Assembly: GCF_003129925.1 (NCBI RefSeq)
Contig: NZ_QFFN01000004.1
Coordinates: 1-64,000 of the forward strand
DNA: 64,000 nt
Direction of reading: 5' to 3'
From: Bifidobacterium catulorum
GTDB lineage: Bacteria > Actinomycetota > Actinomycetes > Actinomycetales > Bifidobacteriaceae
Made by a program: the position numbers and the translations under genes. Of this stretch, positions 58,001 to 64,000 are shown piece after piece (position 1 is the first letter of the stretch; each line of letters starts with the position of its first letter). Under the pieces are notes generated by a model. That model ran no database searches. It was not told the DNA's origin and saw nothing but the letters and a program-made list of their open reading frames with translations.

Positions 58001-60019
58001 CCACGGTGAACACGAGGGTCTTCGGGTTGGTGTCGGCGGTCACGCCGGCCTTGCCGTTGAGGTTCTCACGCACGTTGAACGTGTATTCGCCGGGCTTGGT
58101 GAACTTGACATGCAGTGCGTCGCTCTTGGCGCTCTGGCCGTCCTTGACGGCGGGCGAGGCCACGGATGCCTTGGTGAACTCGAAGCCGGGCTGGCTGTAG
58201 CCGTTCTTGTTCTGCTCCTCATAGCCCTGTTCGTCGAGCGTGAACGTGAATTCGCCGGCGGCCATGTCACGGCCCTTGGCGGTCTTCTGCACGGTGATGT
58301 CCTGCTCGGCAGCGTTGGGCTTGAAGTTGTTGGTGATGGTGAACAGCGGTGAGCTGTCGGCCGTCACGACCACCTTGTTGGCTACGGCGTCGTACTTGGC
58401 GTGCAGCGTCACGGTCTTGGTGTCGCCGTCGACGGCCTGGTAGCCGGAGGGGATGTTCGTCTCCTTCACCGTGTAGGTGAAGTCCTTGGCGCCGCTGGCG
58501 CCGAGGTCGGCCTTGTTGATGGTCACGGCGCCGAAGTTCACGTTGTTGTTCGCGTCGTTCGTCGTGCTGGTCTTCTCCGGGGCGGGCGCACCGTCCTGCG
58601 GGGTCACGGTGAAACTGAACTTGCCTTCGGTGTTGCCCGGATCGAAGCCTTCCTCGGAGGTCACGACCTTCTGTCCGGAGAACTCGAATTTGGTCTTGTC
58701 CATGCTCTTGAAGTTCCTGAACGTCAGTCCGCCCTGAGGATAGTGCGGGTTGACGGTGAGATTACCGTCGTTGCCGAGCTTGGCGGTGACGGTGAAGTTG
58801 ATCTGCTGGGTGACGGCGGTCACGCCCGGCTGTTGGGGCGCGTCCTCCTTGGCGGTGTAGTAGACCGTCCAGGTTCGGGTTCCGTCCTTGTTCACGCGCA
58901 CCGTGGCGAAGTGCGCCGCCACCGCCTTGTCGAGATACGCCTGATCGAAGTTGTAGCGAATCTGGTTGAAGCCGACGTTGCTGGGCTCGCCGTCCGCGGC
59001 ATCGCTGGTGTTGCCACCGGGCACGACCGGACCGTCGTTCACGATCTGACCGGTGCGGTAGTTCCTGGTGTACAGCTTGAACGTGTACTGGCCGGCCTTG
59101 ACGGCATCGCCTTCGAGGATCTTGCTGCCGGACGGGGTGAACAGACCGTTGTAGTTCACCCAATCGCCGAACACCATTTCGCCGCCGTCCTTCACGTTGT
59201 CGGGATCGGCGGAGAAGTCGACGACGAGATTGCCCTTGTCGTCAAGTTCCGGGGTAAGGGTCATGGTCAGCTTCTGTGCGCTGTTCGAGGCGAACGGCGG
59301 AGTCGGCTGATCCTGTGAGAGGGTGCACGTCTGGGAGGAGAGATCATCCGAGCTGAAATGCAGGATGTTCGGGTTGCCGAATCCCGCCGGCGTCAGCGTG
59401 ACGATGCCGTCGGCCCCGTTGGTGCCGGTGGCCACGGTGTCGAAGCCGCAGGTCAGGGCGAACTGGAATCGTCCGGCCTGACCGCTCACCGAAAGACCCT
59501 GCAACTGCACGCGGGCACGGAAATGTTCGAGGATGTTGTAGTCGAGCGTCTGCACAGCGGCGACCTTGGCCTTGGCGGGTTGTTGCTTGGCGGCATCCTG
59601 CGTCTTCGCGTCGGCGGATTCCTTCTTCACGTCGCTTGCGGCAGCGTCGTCGTTCTTCGTCGAATCGGAATCGGACTGCTTGACGGCCTCGGAGTCCTGG
59701 GCGCTTTTGTCGCCGGTATCATCGGTTGCGGACGGCGACGCAGACGGGGTCTGCGACGGCGAGCCGGTCGGGCTCGGGGTCGCGCTCTGCGTACTCTGCG
59801 GGGTCAGCGTTTCGGCCGGGTCCGCGGAAACCGCGGCGGTCGGCGCGAACATGGCGACGGAGGCGATGATCGCCACCGCGACCTTGAAGCCCCCCCCCCA
59901 CGACGATTCTCACGTTCACTGCGGGAGTCGTTCAGCGCGCCCCGGCCGCGATCGAGGCGCGAACCCCGTCCATCGACCCAGGAACTCAACGAGCCCTTGA
60001 TCTTCTTCCAAGTCAACAT
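49005..60019 (-). CDS. giant phase-variable isopeptide-repeat surface adhesin (frame interrupted by a G10 tract)
   Basis: A cell-wall protein of about 3,670 residues. From the GTG at 59876 the uninterrupted part is 3,623 residues: the end of a signal peptide (AIIASVAMFAPTAAVSA), a Ser/Thr/Asp/Lys-rich linker, then about 24 repeats of the streptococcal pilin isopeptide-linkage (FctA/SpaA-like) type. Each repeat has a Lys in V-x-K-x-L-x-GR, a Glu in Y-T-Y-x-V-x-E and an Asn in F-x-NTY, the trio that makes intramolecular isopeptide bonds. The end, NLLGKTGAA, hydrophobic stretch and basic tail, is a noncanonical sortase signal. The true start is the ATG at 60019 (MLTWKKIKGS, AAAGG upstream), in another frame. 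A G10 run (59890-59899) separates them; 8 or 11 G would join the frames. As sequenced it is OFF, giving a peptide of about 71 residues. Confidence 0.88.
59890..59899 (-). repeat. G10 homopolymer in the adhesin signal-peptide coding region
   Basis: Ten C on the plus strand, read as ten G in the gene. Upstream frame: …ENRR then GGG codons then ASR…, ending at a stop near 59804. Downstream frame: GG-FKVAVAIIAS…. In the downstream frame a TGA stop lies about six codons 5' of the tract with no start codon between. The body can therefore only be translated after a change in tract length (G8 or G11). This is a typical slipped-strand switch. Confidence 0.85.
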
Positions 60020-60044
60020 GGCAACCTTTCCCAAATTCCCTTAC

Positions 60045-60075
60045 TAGAGGGTATCGAAATATACTCCACCCTCTA
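60045..60075. promoter_or_regulatory. inverted repeat in the adhesin leader
   Basis: TAGAGGGT (60045-60052) and ACCCTCTA (60068-60075) flank a 15-base AT-rich spacer, 26 bases before the adhesin start codon. GAGGGTG recurs just upstream (about 60095). This could be an operator for one of the flanking HTH proteins, or a leader hairpin. Confidence 0.45.
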
Positions 60076-60421
60076 CATACGGTTCGTCATAGTAACACCC
60101 TCGGTCAGTAAAAACCATTGCAATCATTGGGATAACACCCGTTATACAGCCCCCGTAACACCATATCGTTTTGTCCGAAAAATACACTGAAAAACGATAA
60201 ACATGGACATCCAAACCCCCTAAAGGATGCCCTGAAACGCCGCCAGGTCGGGGTTTTGCACATACCCACCATCCAAGGATTCAATGCGCAACAGCATGAC
60301 CGTCCTTGGGCGACCTGTTTTTGGCATCATCCCGTCAGGCTCATGACACCGTCTCGTGGGACGTTTCCCGCCCCAAGACCCTCATGAGGGCGTCATGACC
60401 TCCTAGGCGGCGATTACTCCG
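60076..60421. other. long intergenic region upstream of the giant adhesin
   Basis: No gene is seen between the adhesin leader and the stop of the upstream HTH gene. It is AT-richer around 60100-60220, with TAACACC-type repeats (ATAGTAACACC, GATAACACC, CCGTAACACC). Further on are a CCTCATGAGG palindrome near 60381 and repeated TCATGA words. The adhesin promoter should be here; I cannot place it with confidence. Confidence 0.4.
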
Positions 60422-60916
60422 TCAAGCCCGTCGGGTTTCGACGGAATCCCTCCCAACCGTCACATGCCTCTCTTCTTCGAGGCGCACCTCAAGGAGATGG
60501 CACCGTTTGCGCATGCGCTTCAGCTCACGCTCCAATTCGTCGATGCGATGCACCTGCTGGGCGATCAGCGTATCACGCAGGTCCCCGCCGCTGGTCGTTT
60601 TCCGCGCGGACTCAGATTTGTAGATGCCGTCATCGGCCTCGCCGTCCGTCATCGTGCCGCCCTTCCCGGCGATGCCATATCCCTCCTTGCGCCATCGTGC
60701 GATGCAGCGTTCGATCCGCTTGTATCCGATGATCGCCGAATCAAGTCCGGCCTCACGGAAGATCACTGCCGGCGAGTCACCGTTGAAATACCGTTCCATG
60801 CAGTGCCCCTTGAATTCCTCGGTGTATCGGATCCGATTGCATGAGACCCGTTTCACCGCGCGCAGCGATCGCAGGTAGACGACCTGTTCGTCGTTCAACA
60901 CCGGTACTGAAGCCAT
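60422..60916 (-). CDS. HTH-domain protein, paralogue 2, upstream of the giant adhesin
   Basis: A 164-residue paralogue of the protein at 48174-48797. The first 80 residues are nearly identical in pattern (VYLRSLRAVKRVSCNRIRYT, then EFKGHCMERYFNGDSPAVIF, IIGYKRIERCIARWRKEGYG). The C-terminal coiled coil (LIAQQVHRIDELERELKRMR) is also kept. It lacks the long acidic tail of paralogue 1. AAAGGGCGG precedes the ATG. It sits directly upstream of the adhesin on the same strand, about 400 bases away, where a regulator of that gene would be expected. A domesticated transposase OrfA-like origin is possible. Confidence 0.72.
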   Translation of the reverse strand: MASVPVLNDEQVVYLRSLRAVKRVSCNRIRYTEEFKGHCMERYFNGDSPAVIFREAGLDSAIIGYKRIERCIARWRKEGYGIAGKGGTMTDGEADDGIYKSESARKTTSGGDLRDTLIAQQVHRIDELERELKRMRKRCHLLEVRLEEERHVTVGRDSVETRRA

Positions 60917-61250
60917 TTCCGCCCTTTATATACGATTTGTTCAACGATGCGACCATCACCGCAGCATCGCATCGATTCCTTCCGTTTTCCACCACAACAG
61001 CCTGTTGCAATCAATGTACTCCCGTTGCCAAGGGTTTACCCCCATTTGACAAAAATTGTTACGTTCCTGTATACGTCAATCGTTTCATTTATCCGCAAAG
61101 ACAAGAAGTCGGCAGGTTTTCCAGCCCCGTCTGCCGGAACGGTTGAGGGGTTACGTACGCCCATCACCCCCAACAGGCCGTTCCGCATCATGATAGACCC
61201 CGTGGCATATGTGTTTGGACAATCAGCCGCCCATCGGCGCCCCGCAGGCG
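60917..61250. other. intergenic region between HTH gene and cutinase-family gene
   Basis: No gene is seen. On the minus strand a TTGACG (about 61073) followed by AT-rich TAACAATTTTTG could be a promoter for the HTH gene. An open frame on this strand near 61040-61250 is an arginine-rich shadow. Confidence 0.35.
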
Positions 61251-62147
61251 CTATCGCCCGGCCTTCAGCCTGGCGATAGCGAAATCGGCGCCCCGCGTCT
61301 GCGATCCATCCGAGAAATAGCTGCGATGCCCCTCCTGCTCGCCGCTCGTCTGGCACACGAGATCGTCCCCGGCGCAATAATCCTCGATCCGGCCCGCATA
61401 CGACGCCAACGCCGTCAGTTCGCGCGGAGACAACGAGCCGTTCGTCTTCGCGTCGAACGTGCCCCGATTGTACGCGGCCCTGCCGTTGAACCTCGGATCG
61501 CCGTACATCACCACGGCCACGACGTTGCGCCCCGCCCCGTCGGTAAGCACATCCCGGTTGCCGTCGACGGCGAGACGCTGTTTCGGGGCGGACAACGCAT
61601 CGCCGACCACGACCGCGCCCTGCGAGAATCCGAGCAGCACCGTCCTCTGCCGCGGGCATTGCAACGCCTGCCCGTTGAGCATCGCCACCAGACGCTTCAC
61701 GCCGGCGTCCACGCTGTCGACGTCGAACGTGGCCGGATAATTCAGCGACGTGACCTGCACCCGCCCGGAGAACGCGTCCGCAATCCGCTTGGAGACCGGG
61801 TTCAGCAGACCGTCGTCGGCGCTTTCGTTCGTGCCACGCGCCATGACCACGCGCACGTCCTGGCCGGAGCAGCCGGAATCTCCCCAATCACGGGAAGCCG
61901 CCGACTGCGACGACGCGGACGACGGCTCCGGAGACGACGGCGATTGCGAGGGACGGGCGGAACCATTGGCCGATGAACCCGATGCCGCACCGGCGGTAGA
62001 CGTCGCGCCGGTCGATGCAGCACCAACCCCGTCGGCGTCCGCGGAACCGCACGCCCCCAATGCGGCCATCGCGACCAGCACCATGATGGCCACGCACATC
62101 ACCGCCGCATTATGCAGCGCCCGGACAATCCGCGGATTCATTCCCAT
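61251..62147 (-). CDS. cutinase-family lipoprotein esterase
   Basis: A 298-residue secreted lipoprotein with an alpha/beta hydrolase of the cutinase family (esterase/lipase, as in actinobacterial Culp proteins). The signal peptide (VMCVAIMVLVAMAALGAC) ends in a lipobox, LGAC, so the mature protein is anchored by lipid on Cys. A Ser/Ala-rich spacer (about 35-85) follows. The catalytic motifs are GFSQGA (Ser), the Asp in CAGDDLVC and the His in GHRSYF; disulfide Cys residues match the family (GCSGQ, ALQCP). I choose the ATG at 62147, five bases after AGGAG; an ATG directly adjacent is too close. It could act on host or dietary esters or wall lipids. Confidence 0.82.
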   Translation of the reverse strand: MGMNPRIVRALHNAAVMCVAIMVLVAMAALGACGSADADGVGAASTGATSTAGAASGSSANGSARPSQSPSSPEPSSASSQSAASRDWGDSGCSGQDVRVVMARGTNESADDGLLNPVSKRIADAFSGRVQVTSLNYPATFDVDSVDAGVKRLVAMLNGQALQCPRQRTVLLGFSQGAVVVGDALSAPKQRLAVDGNRDVLTDGAGRNVVAVVMYGDPRFNGRAAYNRGTFDAKTNGSLSPRELTALASYAGRIEDYCAGDDLVCQTSGEQEGHRSYFSDGSQTRGADFAIARLKAGR

Positions 62148-62267
62148 CATCGCTCCTTCGACGTTTCCCCATTTATAGGCCAGTTCCACCGCACCGCCCA
62201 CGTCGTCGCCGCGACCGCCACACATTCCGCGCAAGATTCTTCCCGCGGCGACCATACGGCAACGATT

Positions 62268-62314
62268 CGATAACAACGGTTGCGAATCCATAACGGTTTC
62301 CGCCGTTGTTATCG
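62268..62314. promoter_or_regulatory. 12-bp inverted repeat between divergent cutinase and GPH genes
   Basis: CGATAACAACGG (62268-62279) and CCGTTGTTATCG (62303-62314) are perfect inverted copies with a 23-base spacer. A direct CCTCGATTCCCGCC duplication follows near 62322-62350. The rest of 62148-62636 holds no gene. It may be an operator for either divergent gene. Confidence 0.45.
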
Positions 62315-62636
62315 ACGTCGCCCTCGATTCCCGCCCTCGATTCCCGCCGGCCGCCCATCGTCGTCAACCACCGTTAAAAACCAACAATCACAAGGGATTC
62401 GTCGTTTCCGTTCGATCACTTCACTTTTCTCCGATCGATCGAAAACCACCTCGTCCGAGATGATGCGTCCGTTATTTTTCACTATTGACATCATTTGCCC
62501 CCGCATCTAGCATCAGCTTTGCGTTAGCGGTCACAACGGGTTCGGCGTATATATGGTTGCGGTTATCCATCGCCTGCGTCCTTGTATTGCCGACCTGTCG
62601 TGAAAGCGGTTTCATCATATTGGGAAAGAGGGAGTA

Positions 62637-64000
62637 ATGAGCAGCGCCATTACCACCAGCTTCAAAGAGAAGCTGGGACTCAAGGACTATGTCGCCTACG
62701 GCTTCGGCGATATGGCCATCAACTTCACGTTCGGCTCGCTGGGCATGTTCGTGGTCTACTTCTACACCGACATCGTCGGCATCTCGGCGGCCGCGGTCGG
62801 CACACTGATGCTCATCTCGCGTTCGTTCGACGGCATCATCGACGTCTGCGTCGGCACACTCGTCGACAAGACCCATTCCAAGTGGGGCAAGGCCCGCCCG
62901 TGGCTGCTGTTCGGCGCCATCCCGTTCGGCATCCTCACCGTCACGCTGTTCGCAGTACCGCAGAACGCATCCGACACCGTGAAGATCATCTACATCTTCA
63001 TCTCCTACAACCTCCTCATGATCGCGTTCTCGTCGATGGCCATCCCGTACGGCACACTGAACTCGCTGGTCACGCAGGATCAGGGCCAGCGCGAGAAGCT
63101 CAACCTCTCCCGCATGTTCCTCGCACAGTGCGGCATCCTCATCATCACCAACGCCACCATGCCGCTGGTCAACGCCTTCGGCGGCGGCCAGATGGGCTGG
63201 GTGCTCGCCTACGCCGTGCTCTCCGTCATCGCCTGCATCCTGTTCTGGATCGTGTTCGGCACGCAGAAGGAACGCGTGAAGATCGCCAAGGGCACCAAGA
63301 AGAAGAGCCAGTACCCGTTCAAGGTGGAGATCAAGGCCTGGCTCAAGAACAAGTACTGGTTCATGGCCTTCGGCTTCCTCGCGTTCTTCCACGTGGCCTA
63401 CTCCCTCACCCAGGGTTCGCTCGTCTACTACGCCAAGTACTACCTGCACCAGCCCGACGCGGTCGGCGTGCTCACCCTCGCCTACCTGCTGCCGGCCATG
63501 GTCGGCATCCTCTCCTGCACCAAGCTGTTCCCGAAGTTCGGCAAGACCCGCGTGGTCATCGTCTGCCTCGTGGTCTCGATCATCGCCTACCTCCTGCCGC
63601 TGTTCGCCAAGGAAAGCTACGGCTTCATCGTGTTCACCCAGATCGTGAAGGGCATCGTCTACGGCCCGATCCTCGGCTCCATCTGGGCGTTCTTCCCCGA
63701 CACCATCGAATACGGCTACTGGAAGACCAAGATCCGCGTCGAAGGCCTGCTCTACTCCGGCGGCTCGCTCGGCCAGAAGATCGGCCTGGGCATCGGAACC
63801 GCCATGGTCGGCTGGGTGCTTGCCGCGGGCGGCTACGACGGCGCCAAGGCCGTGCAGTCCGCAGGCGCCATGGGTGCCATCGACATGATCTACGTGTGGC
63901 TGCCGATCATCTTCTTCGTCATCTGCATCGTGCTCATGGCCATGTACCGCATCGACAAGATCTTCCCGAAGGTCATGAGCGATCTGGCCGAGTGGAAGGC
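62637..64000 (+). CDS. GPH family sugar:cation symporter (partial, runs off the window)
   Basis: The first 454 codons of a glycoside-pentoside-hexuronide symporter (MelB/XynP/GusB type). The start ATG at 62637 has GAGGGAG two to eight bases upstream. It begins MSSAITTSFKEKLGLKDYVA; family marks are YGFGDMAINFTFG, VDKTHSKWGKARPWLLFG (the loop 2-3 signature), and PYGTLNSLVTQD. About 12 hydrophobic segments are present, and the last span is complete, so only a short C-terminus is missing. The sugar is unknown because the downstream neighbours lie outside the window. Confidence 0.88.
   Translation, partial: MSSAITTSFKEKLGLKDYVAYGFGDMAINFTFGSLGMFVVYFYTDIVGISAAAVGTLMLISRSFDGIIDVCVGTLVDKTHSKWGKARPWLLFGAIPFGILTVTLFAVPQNASDTVKIIYIFISYNLLMIAFSSMAIPYGTLNSLVTQDQGQREKLNLSRMFLAQCGILIITNATMPLVNAFGGGQMGWVLAYAVLSVIACILFWIVFGTQKERVKIAKGTKKKSQYPFKVEIKAWLKNKYWFMAFGFLAFFHVAYSLTQGSLVYYAKYYLHQPDAVGVLTLAYLLPAMVGILSCTKLFPKFGKTRVVIVCLVVSIIAYLLPLFAKESYGFIVFTQIVKGIVYGPILGSIWAFFPDTIEYGYWKTKIRVEGLLYSGGSLGQKIGLGIGTAMVGWVLAAGGYDGAKAVQSAGAMGAIDMIYVWLPIIFFVICIVLMAMYRIDKIFPKVMSDLAEWK

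Noticed and set aside
48174-60916. The two HTH genes and adhesin as a composite transposon
   Set aside because: The HTH genes are in the same orientation. I see no terminal inverted repeats, target duplications or transposase catalytic domain.

Overview
The window looks like a chromosomal segment of a Bifidobacterium-type actinobacterium. It is GC-rich, and it carries a bifidobacterial sucrose phosphorylase with LacI and GH13 partners, two tandem ilvC genes, a pdxS-pdxT pair, and the palindromic CTCCCCTCAG-type intergenic repeats that I recall from Bifidobacterium genomes. Genus is likely; I cannot name the species. There are no rRNA, tRNA, phage, IS or CRISPR loci that I can see.

Layout. 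1-922 is gene-free and repeat-rich. 923-3658 is an S9 dipeptidyl peptidase and 3954-4814 an aldo/keto reductase. 4908-13848 is a hexarate (glucarate/galactarate) catabolic locus: two glucarate dehydratases, a DapA-family lyase, glycerate kinase and tartronate semialdehyde reductase form a minus-strand operon ending at a strong terminator. A divergent CdaR regulator and a CitMHS-type permease accompany it. 14207-16259 holds a GNAT acetyltransferase and a PD-(D/E)XK-like gene bracketed by two inverted copies of an unusual composite repeat. 16552-21299 is a branched-chain amino-acid region: ilvC1, ilvC2 and an MHS transporter preceded by what reads as a classical attenuator with a short leader peptide containing three consecutive Ile codons. 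21600-26427 is a sucrose/alpha-glucoside locus whose LacI operator fills the splP promoter spacer.

26808-34440 has a Gly/Asn-rich membrane-anchored protein, a TSUP exporter, two tandem succinate-semialdehyde dehydrogenase genes (the second broken by one missing G), and pdxT/pdxS. 34862-38079 is a halide block: a ClC channel and two overlapping crcB genes behind a fluoride riboswitch. 38125-41600 is a nucleoside hydrolase/MFS operon with a divergent GntR regulator and three CATAC-N6-GTATG operators. 41738-48063 contains purA, a polysaccharide deacetylase, an inositol-monophosphatase-family enzyme and a zinc-ribbon/PASTA membrane protein.

48174-60916 is the most striking part. A giant surface adhesin of about 3,670 residues, with roughly 24 pilin isopeptide-linkage repeats, sits between two paralogous HTH genes. 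Its N-terminal coding region is interrupted by a G10 homopolymer that puts the start and body in different frames, so it reads as a slipped-strand ON/OFF switch caught in the OFF state. The window ends with a cutinase-family lipoprotein and a partial GPH-family sugar symporter.

A 21-bp-unit composite repeat (tandem GTGACCGGGTRCAC arrays around an AT-rich core) recurs at four intergenic places and is not explained by any class I know.
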